From positions 651 to 64,650 of the forward strand of contig DMYD01000013.1 of the NCBI GenBank assembly GCA_003483745.1: a stretch of 64,000 nt of DNA. The letters are read 5' to 3'. The notes under the pieces are model-generated. The model ran no database searches, had not been told where the DNA came from, and saw only the letters and a program-made list of their open reading frames with translations. A program made the position numbers and the translations under genes. The first letter of the stretch is position 1. Each line of letters begins with the position of its first letter. Below, piece by piece: positions 25,238 to 34,300 of the stretch. The DNA comes from Roseburia sp. (GTDB taxonomy: Bacteria > Bacillota > Clostridia > Lachnospirales > Lachnospiraceae).

Positions 25238-26938
25238 ATGTACGAAGAAGTAATTAAAAAGTTGAACCCAAAACCGAAATTTAATTTAAACTGGTATAAA
25301 AATGAAGATTTGTATTCGGAAGGCGATGTAGAAGACGAGATAATTAAATTAATTGCTGAAAATGAACCGGAACATTATACAGATGCGATATATACACATT
25401 TTAGCTGGTCTACCTATTACCATTTGACTCATTTACGAAAAAATATTTTGAATTGGTATGACTTTAATAAAGAAAGTGATTCATTGGAAATTGGGTGTGG
25501 ACTTGGTGCAGTTACAAGCGTATTATGTGACAAGTGCAAGACCGTTACGGCAGTGGAGTTGTCAAAACGAAGAGCAACGGCAGCGTGGTTAAGATGTCGG
25601 GAAAAAGAAAACCTGGAGATCATTGTTGGAAATCTGAATGACATTCAGTTTGAAAAGAAGTTTGATTATATTACATTGATTGGTGTATTGGAGTATCAGG
25701 GGAGTTATACAAATTCAGAAAATCCTTATAAAGATTTTTTGAAAAAAATAAAACAGTTGTTAAAACCAAATGGTAAACTTTTAATTGCGATTGAGAACCA
25801 GTATGGATTGAAATATTGGTGTGGTGCGAGAGAAGATCATACAGGTATTCCTTTTGAGGGGATGAATCAATATAGTTTTACACAAAGGGGAGTTCGGACA
25901 TTCTCCAAAAGTGCACTGGAAAATTTGGTTAAAGAGAGTGGATTTAAAAATACGTATTTTTATTATCCAATGCCGGATTATAAACTTCCGACCGTAATTT
26001 ACTCAGAAAATTATCTTCCTGAGAATGACAATATGCAAAATTTGCAGTGCTATTATGTGCCAGACAAATCGACACTTATAGCAGATGAAAAAGGATTATA
26101 CAGAGACGTTATTGACAATGGTGTGTTTGAATTTTTTGCAAATTCATTTTTGGTGGAGTGTTCGGATTCACAGGATATTGGAAAAATAACTTTCTCAAGT
26201 ATGGGAAGCGAAAGACAGGAAAAGTATCGTATTGCTACTCGTTTTACCAAAGAAGGGAAGGTTGAAAAGATTGCATTGACGGAAACTTGTGAACAGGGAC
26301 ATTTAAAACAAATTGTTGAAAATGACCGGGCGTTAGAAAAACATCATAGAAATGTTTTGGAAAGTACATGGCAGAATGGAAAAGTCGTTACGGATTTTGA
26401 AAAAAAACCACTGTTAGAAGATAAGGTATTAGAGGCCTGGCATAGTAAAAATATTGACGATGTATATAAGATTTTTGATTTATTATATAAAGAAATATTA
26501 GAATCGTCAGATTACATTGATTGGGAAGAGAATATTCTTTATACATTAGATAACAGTATAGAAAAAAATGAAAAGGCATATGGTCCCATTTTGAGAGTGG
26601 GTTTCTTGGACATGATTTTAAGAAATGGTTTTTATGATGAAGGAAATGTGCGATGGTTTGATCAGGAATGGATACTTGAAGCTGTTCCAGCTAAATTTGT
26701 ATTGTGTCGGGCGATTGCACAATTTTACTATGCATATCCAAAATTTGAAGAATTTTGTTCCATGCAGACATTACTAGAGAAATATAATATTATGCCGATA
26801 TATGAGCCATTTCGCATGCTGGAGAGTATGTTTACAGAACTTATATTAGAAGAAAAGCAATGGTTGGAGAGTTCTGTATTTCGAGGAGGAGATAGACAGA
26901 AGTGCATTGATAATATAAAGAAATTGTTAGAATGTTAG
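25238..26938 (+). CDS. Class I SAM-dependent methyltransferase, large
   Basis: 566 residues. The methyltransferase core is at about residues 75-210: SLEIGCGLGAVTSVLCD is SAM motif I, VTAVELSKRRATAAW the acidic motif, and FDYITLIGVLEYQGSY motif IV. Then come PNGKLLIAIENQYGLKYW and an acceptor region. The remaining 300 residues are of unknown function, perhaps acceptor recognition or a second domain. The start has GAGGTGAG. A broken 5' copy (30648-31042) is nearly identical over its first 120 residues. It is the first intact gene of the inverted cassette. It likely methylates a sugar or amine in the glycan. Confidence 0.8.
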   Translation: MYEEVIKKLNPKPKFNLNWYKNEDLYSEGDVEDEIIKLIAENEPEHYTDAIYTHFSWSTYYHLTHLRKNILNWYDFNKESDSLEIGCGLGAVTSVLCDKCKTVTAVELSKRRATAAWLRCREKENLEIIVGNLNDIQFEKKFDYITLIGVLEYQGSYTNSENPYKDFLKKIKQLLKPNGKLLIAIENQYGLKYWCGAREDHTGIPFEGMNQYSFTQRGVRTFSKSALENLVKESGFKNTYFYYPMPDYKLPTVIYSENYLPENDNMQNLQCYYVPDKSTLIADEKGLYRDVIDNGVFEFFANSFLVECSDSQDIGKITFSSMGSERQEKYRIATRFTKEGKVEKIALTETCEQGHLKQIVENDRALEKHHRNVLESTWQNGKVVTDFEKKPLLEDKVLEAWHSKNIDDVYKIFDLLYKEILESSDYIDWEENILYTLDNSIEKNEKAYGPILRVGFLDMILRNGFYDEGNVRWFDQEWILEAVPAKFVLCRAIAQFYYAYPKFEEFCSMQTLLEKYNIMPIYEPFRMLESMFTELILEEKQWLESSVFRGGDRQKCIDNIKKLLEC

Positions 26939-26977
26939 CGTGCTGTTATTCAAGCTGGAAAATGGAGGAAGTTTGAA

Positions 26978-27478
26978 ATGAGCAGTATCATAACGGATAA
27001 AGATTTAAGCTATTTTTACTTTGAGATGATAAAAAGCAGTGGTGCACAAACTGTCTTAGATGTGGGAATGTTTTTAAAGAAAATGGGCACTGTTTCAAGA
27101 CAGGCTTTAGGCAGCGGAATAGGGATGAATGTAAAGTTGTATGGAATTGATACGATTCCGGAAATAAGGCTGGCTGTTTATAACAAAATTTATGATGAGA
27201 TTATAACAGAAAAGGAATTTATTGATTATGGAATCGTGGATGACAGTGGAAAGGAGAAACAATTTGATGTTGCATCCTTGTTGAGTTTAGATGAAATTAG
27301 TATAGAATGCAAAAATAAGGTATGGATGTATGTACTTAAGAATGCAAAAGCAATTATGACAGAAAAAAAAATGGCAGATACGCAGGTGCAGCAAGGACTG
27401 ATCACAGGATATTATCCGGTATCTACAGAAGAAAATATATATGCATGGATACCCACAAAAGAATTGGGGAGGATTTAA
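26978..27478 (+). CDS. Small methyltransferase-like protein, degenerate
   Basis: 166 residues, no confident family. TVLDVGMFLKKMGTVSRQAL, LYGIDTIPEIRLAVYNKIYD and FDVASLLSLDEI follow the beta-strand order of a class I methyltransferase fold, but the glycine-rich SAM loop is not intact. It could be a methyltransferase relative that has lost activity, or a partner of the larger methyltransferase 40 bases upstream. The start is supported by GGAGGAAG. It ends three bases before the DUF4422 gene. No resident counterpart remains in the broken copy of the cassette. Confidence 0.55.
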   Translation: MSSIITDKDLSYFYFEMIKSSGAQTVLDVGMFLKKMGTVSRQALGSGIGMNVKLYGIDTIPEIRLAVYNKIYDEIITEKEFIDYGIVDDSGKEKQFDVASLLSLDEISIECKNKVWMYVLKNAKAIMTEKKMADTQVQQGLITGYYPVSTEENIYAWIPTKELGRI

Positions 27479-27481
27479 AAA

Positions 27482-28192
27482 GTGGACACTAGAATATATA
27501 TTATGTCACACAAGAATTTTGAGGTCCCATTTGAAAAGGGATATCTTCCGCTTCAGGTTGGAAGTGAGGGCAGCATAGATCTTGGGTATCTGAAAGATAA
27601 TTCAGGGAATCAGATTTCGGAGAAAAATAAGTCATATTGCGAGCTTACAGGAATGTACTGGATATGGAAGAATGTTGAATGTGACATTGTGGGGGTGTGC
27701 CATTATAGACGATATTTTACAAAACGGAAAAGCGTTTTTGAGGGTGCATTACAGAAAGTACTGTTAGATACAGCATATATTGAGGAATGTCTGAAAACAT
27801 ATGATGTGATTGTCCCGGACAGTGGAATGACAATGGAAAGAAATGTGCGGGCACATTATGAAAAACAACATAATAGACAGGATCTGAATATTTGCGAGCA
27901 GGTTCTTAAGGAAAAATATCCAATGGATTATCCGGCGTTTGAATGGAGTCTGGATAGAAACCTGATGTCATTGGGAAATATGATGATTGCTCCGAAAAAT
28001 TTATTTGATGAGTATTGTAATTGGCTGTTTGATATTTTGTTCGAAGTGGAAAGAAGAATTAATGTAGAATCGTATGATGGTTACCAGAGGCGTGTATTTG
28101 GATTCCTTGCAGAAAGATTGTTTCGTGTATGGTTGTTGAATCATCCGCTGAAAATTAAGGAAGAGAATGTTATTTTTTTGTCTGATAGGTAG
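27482..28192 (+). CDS. DUF4422 glycosyltransferase-like protein, intact copy
   Basis: 236 residues. DUF4422 proteins occur in capsule and glycan clusters and are treated as glycosyltransferases. The characteristic pattern is here: YIMSHKNFEVP, YCELTGMYWIWKNV, IVGVCHYRRYF, VIVPDSGMTM and NLMSLGNMMIAPKNLFDEYC. The start is a GTG behind GGGGAGG. A 5'-truncated paralogue on the other strand (23598-24164) shows this is the replacement copy. The acceptor is unknown; between a methyltransferase and pseF, a role around pseudaminic acid attachment is plausible. Confidence 0.8.
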   Translation: MDTRIYIMSHKNFEVPFEKGYLPLQVGSEGSIDLGYLKDNSGNQISEKNKSYCELTGMYWIWKNVECDIVGVCHYRRYFTKRKSVFEGALQKVLLDTAYIEECLKTYDVIVPDSGMTMERNVRAHYEKQHNRQDLNICEQVLKEKYPMDYPAFEWSLDRNLMSLGNMMIAPKNLFDEYCNWLFDILFEVERRINVESYDGYQRRVFGFLAERLFRVWLLNHPLKIKEENVIFLSDR

Positions 28193-28254
28193 AACTATAT
28201 TAGAACTGGACTGACTGAAATTGAAGAATGGAAAGTATACAGATGGAGAATAAG

Positions 28255-28956
28255 ATGAAAGAAAAAGCGATTGCTATTATTACAGCACGTAGTGGAAGTA
28301 AAAGAATTCCTAAAAAAAATATAAAAGAATTTTGTGGGAAACCTATTATTGCATATCCAATAGAAGCGGCGTTGAAATCGGGGATATTTTCTGAAGTTAT
28401 GGTTTCGACGGATAGTCATAAAATTGCAGAAATTGCGCGCAGTTATGGGGCAGAAGTTCCTTTCTTACGGAGTGAAAGGACATCCGATGATTATGCAACA
28501 ACGTCGGATGTAATTTTAGAGGTGCTTTCGGAATATGAACAACTTGGAAGAACATTTGAATATATATGTTGTATTTATCCGACAGCACCATTTATAACAA
28601 GAGAAAAGTTAAAATTTGCAATGGAGATGATAGAGCGTGATGGTGTGGAGGCAGTTATGCCTGTTGTTGAGTTCTCTTATCCACCTCAAAGGTGCTATAT
28701 TGTAGATGAAAATAAAAGAATTAAGTTCAAATATCCGCAATATGCAAGATCACGCTCTCAGGATCTTGAAAAACAATATCATGATGCAGGACAGTTTTAT
28801 GTATATAATGTTGAAAATTATTTGAGAAATAATGGAAAGATTATGGATAACATAATACCTATAATAGTGCCAGAACTGGAGGTTCAGGATATCGATAATG
28901 AGGTAGACTGGAAATTAGCAGAAATGAAATATCAACTTATGAAGAATGATTTTTAA
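28255..28956 (+). CDS. pseF: Pseudaminic acid cytidylyltransferase, intact copy
   Basis: 233-residue CMP-sugar synthetase. AIAIITARSGSKRIPKKNIK is the CTP-binding signature, FCGKPIIAYPIEAAL the next block, VMVSTDSHKIAEIAR and CCIYPTAPFI follow, and YHDAGQFYVYN is the C-terminal motif of PseF-type enzymes. It activates pseudaminic acid as CMP-Pse for the Maf transferase. The ATG at 28255 follows TGGAGAATAAG and aligns with the pseudogene start; earlier ATGs give a longer N-terminus. It is the only uninterrupted pseF in the window, because the resident copy carries a stop. Confidence 0.93.
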   Translation: MKEKAIAIITARSGSKRIPKKNIKEFCGKPIIAYPIEAALKSGIFSEVMVSTDSHKIAEIARSYGAEVPFLRSERTSDDYATTSDVILEVLSEYEQLGRTFEYICCIYPTAPFITREKLKFAMEMIERDGVEAVMPVVEFSYPPQRCYIVDENKRIKFKYPQYARSRSQDLEKQYHDAGQFYVYNVENYLRNNGKIMDNIIPIIVPELEVQDIDNEVDWKLAEMKYQLMKNDF

Positions 28957-28987
28957 CTTAGTTCTGTTCAAATAACAGAAACTAAGT
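28956..28987. terminator. Hairpin between convergent genes
   Basis: ACTTAGTTCTGTT / AACAGAAACTAAGT, a 13-14 base stem with one bulge, between the pseF stop and the stop of the convergent glycosyltransferase gene. T-tracts are weak, so its strength as a terminator is uncertain. Confidence 0.5.
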
Positions 28988-30111
28988 CAAAGATCATTTG
29001 AATTCCAATCAAGCAGGTATTGCAGGGTGTTAGAACCGTCTTTTAGGGAGTGCATTGCAATAAAATGAACGGCTATAACGGATAATTTTTGATTAATTAG
29101 CAGTTGAAAAAAATCATTATAACGATCATCACTTTTTTGGTATCCAAGACGTATTACGATAAAGTGTGTATATAAATATAAATCATATATTTGTTCCCAT
29201 GGTGCACCAGAAAAATAAATACTATGTGGAGTATGATTTGTGTGTTCTAACACATAAATATCCATTAAATTAATTAATTCGCGGATATGTGTATGCAAAA
29301 TTTCTTTATCACGTATATTGGAAATGACTTTGGCTAATTCGGAATATTCTTTTTTGTTAAATAAGTTGAGTAAATCCTGATATATATTATGCCATAATGT
29401 TAATTTGTTTTGTAATTCATTTTGCTGAGAAGCATCAACTGAAATATTAAAAATACTTGGGTATGCGTTGATGATTTTTTGTCGTTCTATATCGTAATTA
29501 CTTAAGTTAGCTACACCATTATCATGATAACACCATTCGGTTTCCTGATAGGGGACGACAACAGTGTAGCCATTATAACGCATTTCTAATGATTGAGATA
29601 TATCGTAAAAATCCCATCCACTCAGTATGTCTTCACGCCATGGTAAATCATATTGGGTCATCATAAGCATTCCATCTATGGCTTCTACAGAGATATAAGG
29701 TAATGCGTTTGTTTGATATAAAAAATCTGTGCTGTTAAGAGATATACCGTCATATGCGGCAACTTTTCCAATATTCCAGGAAAGGTAGCAATTAGCATTT
29801 TCTGGAAGTTTTGTTGTACCGAGGACGCCAATCATCCCAATAGTTGAATTATTTTCAAAAATATTTATGGTGTCTTTTAAAAAATTTTGATAAAGGATGA
29901 AAGTGTCCTGGTGAAGATACACCTTGTATTTGGCATCGCATGAAGCCATACCAGCGTTGTATCCGCATAGAATATTATCGGCATCCTTAATGGCAATGAT
30001 ATCAATTAGATATCCGGTTGGAATAATCAGTTCATTAATATAACGTACACATTCTTCATAATAAAGGTTGTTATTTGTGCAAATGATAAATGCAATTTTT
30101 TTATCGTTCAT
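28987..30111 (-). CDS. Glycosyltransferase, GT2-like (StrF-type domain)
   Basis: 374 residues, a paralogue of the enzyme at 1335-2549. IAFIICTNNNLYYEECVRYI, GYNAGMASCDAKYKVYLHQD, VEAIDGMLMMTQYDLPWRED and WDFYDISQSLEMRYNG align closely with it. The C-terminal half is helical and less conserved. The ATG at 30111 with a GAGGTC site is preferred over one five codons upstream. It sits inside the IS-flanked cassette but on the other strand from its neighbours. The low-GC codon choice, like the cassette, suggests acquisition. Donor sugar is unknown. Confidence 0.75.
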   Translation of the reverse strand: MNDKKIAFIICTNNNLYYEECVRYINELIIPTGYLIDIIAIKDADNILCGYNAGMASCDAKYKVYLHQDTFILYQNFLKDTINIFENNSTIGMIGVLGTTKLPENANCYLSWNIGKVAAYDGISLNSTDFLYQTNALPYISVEAIDGMLMMTQYDLPWREDILSGWDFYDISQSLEMRYNGYTVVVPYQETEWCYHDNGVANLSNYDIERQKIINAYPSIFNISVDASQQNELQNKLTLWHNIYQDLLNLFNKKEYSELAKVISNIRDKEILHTHIRELINLMDIYVLEHTNHTPHSIYFSGAPWEQIYDLYLYTHFIVIRLGYQKSDDRYNDFFQLLINQKLSVIAVHFIAMHSLKDGSNTLQYLLDWNSNDL

Positions 30112-30198
30112 AGATATCGACCTCAATAATAAATGGGTATTAAATGTGATTTATGGCTCGTTGTGGCTATAATACCATAAAATATTTTAAATTAGAAT

Positions 30199-30647
30199 CT
30201 ATAAATGAGCAAATTCGTGATTTTGCATAAAAGAAAGACACCTTGAATTCGATTATGTTGTATAATGAAAGTGACAAAACAAACATTTGCAACATCCACG
30301 AGAAAGAAGGTGTCTCTCGCAAATACTATACATCATTCGTCATTCATATACAACCAGTTAAAAAAATTTAACTTTTGCAAATTTTATTCTAACCGGGCGC
30401 TACCAGATACGCTCTGCACAGGGAATCTGGCGGTACTGGCTGCTGATGTCACTGGCACATTATATATGTGTTACAGGAACTGGTGAATTCTGCTCTTTCG
30501 AAACCGGATATCACCGGATCTGTGATACTATCCAGCAGGAATAGTATCGGTATCTGTTTCAATGTGCAAGGGAAAGCAATGACTTTGACTCATTTATGAA
30601 ATTGGCAGTGTAGTTTTGTGCAATTTTTCAAATTTGCTCATTTATAG
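30199..30647 (+). mobile_element. Internally deleted IS copy with intact terminal repeats (MITE-like)
   Basis: 449 bases bounded by a perfect 17-base terminal inverted repeat, CTATAAATGAGCAAATT at the left and its complement at the right. From 30265 a transposase start runs about 45 codons (MKVTKQTFATSTRKK...). At about 30400 it jumps to sequence equal to the 3' part of the remnant ending at 24992, out of frame and with a nonsense change. It cannot encode a transposase but keeps both ends. The right end cuts the methyltransferase copy at 30648. No clear target duplication is visible. Confidence 0.88.
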
Positions 30648-31042
30648 TTTCCTACAATAATCTCCAGATTGTCCCTCTCTCTGCATCGAAGTAATGCTGC
30701 CGTTGCTCTTCTTTTGGACAATTCCACCGCAGTGACTGTCCTACATTTATCGCAAAGAACGCTTGTGATCGCTCCTAATCCACACCCAATCTCAAGTGCA
30801 TCACTGTCCTTCTCAAAATCATACCAGTTTAAAATATTCTTCCGTAAATGCGTTAAATGGTAGTAACTCGACCAGCTGAAATTATCGTAAATAGCATCCG
30901 TATAGTGTTCCGGTTCATTTTCTGCTATTAATTGGATAATTTGATCTTCTACATCTCCCTCAGAATACAAATCCTCATTCTGATACTACGTTAAATTAAA
31001 TTTCGGTTTTGGATTTAATGTTTTCATTAATTCTTCGTACAT
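30648..31042 (-). pseudogene. Methyltransferase gene, 5' fragment cut by IS
   Basis: About 130 codons matching the N-terminus of the intact methyltransferase at 25238-26938 (SEGDVEDQIIQLIAENEPEH, ILNWYDFEKDSDALEIGCGL, VTAVELSKRRATAALLRCRE). The IS end replaces everything after EIIVGN. An additional TAG at 30986-30988 replaces a Trp codon near residue 20. It lies 15 bases after the CgeB-like gene, the same order as in the inverted cassette, so it is the resident copy. Confidence 0.9.
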
Positions 31043-31056
31043 ATTCTCTCTCCTTT

Positions 31057-32196
31057 TTATCTGATCCCCTCAAACATACGCTGTATCCTGTCTTCAAACG
31101 TAAAATCTCTTTTCACGCGCTCATAACCTGCTCTGGCTATCTGCTGCCGTTCTTGCTCATGATCCAAATAATATATCGTCTTTTCGCACAAGTCCTCCAT
31201 ACTTTCATATACCGCACATTCCTCCCCCATTGCAAAATATTCTCCTATCTCCTCCTGATAATTGGTCAGAACAAACCCTCCGCATCCCATAACATCAATT
31301 ACCCGAAGAGGTATTCCGGTCCGTACTGTCTTTAATGAAATATTTAAATTTACCTTGCTTTGGGAAAAAACCATCGGCATTTGTGTATAATAATCTGCAT
31401 ATCCTTTTAAATTGACCCCCGGCAGATTATTTTCCTCATCTGAAGAATACAGATTCACCAGACATCGTCTCGCCAATAATATCAATGCCGTATAACGCTC
31501 CCGTCCTGTGGTCTCACATGCAAGCATAAACTCTAATTCCCTGTTTCCCATTTCAAAGCTGAAACCATTTATTCGATAATCCTCATTTATTTCATCTATC
31601 AGTTTACCTGTTATCAATTCTGGAATTAAGTATCCTCCATATATTTTAGACTGTGCACTGATGATCCCTTCTAAATACCCTTTTCTATATTGGCTCAAAT
31701 ATTCTGTGTAATAAGCATATTGCGTCTGATATAACTTCCCTACTAAGGATACTTCTGTCTCATACAGCTTCTTATTTCCTGCCTGTATCACCTGTCCAAA
31801 TACTGTTGTATCTACTGCCAGCGGCATGTGTAACGCATTTGCCCCCATTTTCTTATATTCTTCTGCCTGTCCTCTGTCAAAAAAATAAAGTTGATTACAG
31901 GAATTTTTCAAAGATGAAAGATTTCTAATATGTAAGGGCGAATCATAGATCCATGCTACATAAGGTATTTTTTCACCCTCACATATCTGCGAAACAAGCG
32001 GTGCATAATTAACAGAAAACACTACATTATAATCTTCACTTTTTATTTTGCTGCAGAACTTCTGCACAAACGCTTCATCCTTCTCCCAATCTTCAAACTG
32101 CCAGAAAAAGATTTCATATGAAATATCCAGCTTTCTAAAAGCATTTTCGATTCCCTTATTCATAAAAGAATGCCACTGAAAAAAAAGTACTTTCAT
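31057..32196 (-). CDS. CgeB-like glycosyltransferase
   Basis: 379 residues, related to the spore-coat/glycan CgeB group (C-terminal Glyco_trans_1_2). VLFFQWHSFMNKGIENAF opens it, WIYDSPLHIRNL is the mid-region motif, VSLVGKLYQTQY follows. The GT-B C-terminal site is SLKTVRTGIPLRVIDVMGCG then GFVLTNYQEEIGEYF, with an acidic EECAVYES. It is one of four in the window and the intact partner of the scar at 25091-25218. It probably transfers a nucleotide sugar onto the flagellin glycan; the donor is unknown. Confidence 0.82.
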   Translation of the reverse strand: MKVLFFQWHSFMNKGIENAFRKLDISYEIFFWQFEDWEKDEAFVQKFCSKIKSEDYNVVFSVNYAPLVSQICEGEKIPYVAWIYDSPLHIRNLSSLKNSCNQLYFFDRGQAEEYKKMGANALHMPLAVDTTVFGQVIQAGNKKLYETEVSLVGKLYQTQYAYYTEYLSQYRKGYLEGIISAQSKIYGGYLIPELITGKLIDEINEDYRINGFSFEMGNRELEFMLACETTGRERYTALILLARRCLVNLYSSDEENNLPGVNLKGYADYYTQMPMVFSQSKVNLNISLKTVRTGIPLRVIDVMGCGGFVLTNYQEEIGEYFAMGEECAVYESMEDLCEKTIYYLDHEQERQQIARAGYERVKRDFTFEDRIQRMFEGIR

Positions 32197-32259
32197 TTTT
32201 ATTTTTCTCCTCTACCTGTTTCACATTCTATCAAATTCCTATACCAGTTTCCAGTTATT

Positions 32260-32287
32260 CTATTGAAATATACGTTTTTTTTCTTTA
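32260..32287 (-). promoter_or_regulatory. Possible sigma-D-like promoter upstream of CgeB-like gene
   Basis: TAAA, 16 bases, TTCAATAG on the minus strand. The -10 differs from the consensus at several positions. A similar block precedes the gene scar at 25091, which argues for conservation, but the match is weak. Confidence 0.35.
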
Positions 32288-32321
32288 TACTTATTTTAAA
32301 CTTACTGATATGGAGGTCACA

Positions 32322-34238
32322 ATGAATACTTTATCACCCCAAGAGGAAATGATGGAACTTACCAGAAAATGTCTTGAAGAACATGATTTTGATACCGCCA
32401 AAAGATGTCTTGATATTTATGAATCTTCTTTTGGATGCGACGATTTCTATAATCGCTGTATGGCTTCTATGGAAGCAGACAATGACGTAGCCTTAACGAA
32501 ACCATGTGTCAGTATCATCTGTATTCTAAATTCTGACAATGCCGCAGATCCTATTTCTGACACTATAAACCGGACACAGAATTATGATAATATAGACTTA
32601 GTGTATATTTCATCGGAAAATATTGTTGCAAAGTTCAATGAATATATTGCAAGTGCCAGAAGTGACTATATTTGCTTTTTTGACTTAAACCACTCCTACG
32701 AAATAAACCGGATCCCCATTTTTCTTTCGCTCATTGAAAATATTCCTTCTGTTGATGCCATCCTATGTACTCGCAATTTTATTGACAGCACCGGCACATT
32801 AATTGCACATCCAGATTTTGCATATCAGGATATGCTTGATGAAAAAATTTTTAATGGAGAGCAATTATTAACTTATAGTATTAACAACAATGTTAATCTC
32901 TATGGCGACCTATCCACCTTATTTTTAAAAACGAGCTATGTAAAAACGCTTTCTTTATCCAGGCTTCCTGTTCCGGATTCTATGCAGCATGCAGCGTTTT
33001 TACACCAATTATTATATCCTGCTAAAATCGCCTATACCAATCTTCCTCTTACGTCTGCTATTGCATCTCCAGTTCAGAATGATGATATCCTTTCTGATGA
33101 TTATCATATTCTTTTACAATATTATCAGACACACGGCATCATCTCTCAGTTACCTGATGGCATTACCAACTTTACTCATACCAAACACTTTTGTCCCTGT
33201 ACAAAAGATATCACTTTCTTTTACACAGATATGGGGGAATATTATAATTTAAAACCAATCGCAGATGAAGCAGCTGCCCGCGGATATCATACAACTTTTA
33301 CTAAGGACCTTTATCAGTCCGCAGAAATTGGAGTTTATTGCCAGCACGTTTGTCATCCGGAAAATTCTAAATTTTCTCTGATTTTGTTACACGACCTTGC
33401 ACAGGGACACAATCGCTGGCCTAACCTCTGGGAGTTAGAGCGCTGGAATAAATTTGATATCGGCATAGTTCCCGGAGATTTTTGGGCAGATCTCTGGTCT
33501 CAGTGTGCCTGCCAGTATTATACCAATCCGAGATGCGGAACCTATCAGCTGGGTTACCCAAAAAGCGATTTCGTTTCTGCTCCAGACCTTTTGCAACATG
33601 TAAATGAGCTTCGTGAAAAATTTCAGTTAAAACACGATTTTTCTATCCTGTATGCTCCTTCATGGGAAAACGACGGAAAAGAAGACGATTTTATTCAGGC
33701 ACTTTCATCTTTAAATGTCAATTTATTGGTCAAACAGGCTCATTGGCCGGAAAAATATGCCCATATTACCGCCAACATAAATCAGCAGCGAACCTTACAT
33801 GAGGGAAATTATGATAATTTATACTATATTGAACCAGAAGAGAGCATCATGACAGCTCTTGCCATGTGTGATCTCGTTATTTCCGATGAATCAAGTGTAA
33901 TGGGTGAAGCTCTCATGTTCCACAAAGCAAGTATTGCAGTTACAGATTGGCTTATTCCAGACACAACCCCCAGCCGTTTTGCAGAAGTTCCAATGGATTA
34001 TGTCATCAAATGCACAAAAAGCACACTGCGGGAACATGTAGAACAGTTCATTGCCTCTCCCCAAAATTACCAGGCAATTCTGGAAAAAGGAACGCGGATC
34101 TTCTCGAATGCCGGACAATGCTGTTCAGACATTATGGATGCCATTGAATATTTCACCACAGACAATACCACTGTTTCTAATTCATTCCTCTCAAAACGTT
34201 TATCCTCGCATTATGCCATTTTCAACATGTGGAATTAA
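32322..34238 (+). CDS. Fusion: GT2-like domain and CDP-glycerol glycerophosphotransferase-like domain
   Basis: About 638 residues. After a helical N-terminus, residues 65-260 resemble a weak GT2 domain (VSIICILNSDNAADPIS, YICFFDLNHSYEINR). Residues 300-620 resemble the TagB/TagF glycerophosphotransferase fold: SILYAPSWENDGKEDDFIQA, LLVKQAHWPEKY, and MCDLVISDESSVMGEALMF, the family's nucleotide-site signature. It might add a glycerol-phosphate or ribitol-phosphate-like group, but no CDP-glycerol synthase is seen here. The ATG at 32322 sits behind GGAGGT (32312-32317); the ATG at 32310 overlaps that site. It is followed by a strong terminator. Confidence 0.78.
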   Translation: MNTLSPQEEMMELTRKCLEEHDFDTAKRCLDIYESSFGCDDFYNRCMASMEADNDVALTKPCVSIICILNSDNAADPISDTINRTQNYDNIDLVYISSENIVAKFNEYIASARSDYICFFDLNHSYEINRIPIFLSLIENIPSVDAILCTRNFIDSTGTLIAHPDFAYQDMLDEKIFNGEQLLTYSINNNVNLYGDLSTLFLKTSYVKTLSLSRLPVPDSMQHAAFLHQLLYPAKIAYTNLPLTSAIASPVQNDDILSDDYHILLQYYQTHGIISQLPDGITNFTHTKHFCPCTKDITFFYTDMGEYYNLKPIADEAAARGYHTTFTKDLYQSAEIGVYCQHVCHPENSKFSLILLHDLAQGHNRWPNLWELERWNKFDIGIVPGDFWADLWSQCACQYYTNPRCGTYQLGYPKSDFVSAPDLLQHVNELREKFQLKHDFSILYAPSWENDGKEDDFIQALSSLNVNLLVKQAHWPEKYAHITANINQQRTLHEGNYDNLYYIEPEESIMTALAMCDLVISDESSVMGEALMFHKASIAVTDWLIPDTTPSRFAEVPMDYVIKCTKSTLREHVEQFIASPQNYQAILEKGTRIFSNAGQCCSDIMDAIEYFTTDNTTVSNSFLSKRLSSHYAIFNMWN

Positions 34239-34255
34239 CATCTTGATCCATACAG

Positions 34256-34300
34256 AGTATCTGTTCTTGCGAATAAAAACAAGAACAGATACTTTTCTTT
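34256..34300 (+). terminator. Intrinsic terminator
   Basis: Perfect 14-base stem AGTATCTGTTCTTG / CAAGAACAGATACT with a ten-base loop, followed by TTTCTTT. It ends the gene at 32322 and abuts the convergent pseH stop. Confidence 0.9.

Noticed and set aside
30265..30486. A short plus-strand frame in the second IS remnant
   Set aside because: It starts as a transposase but shifts frame at the internal deletion, so the rest is nonsense; reported as part of the mobile element.
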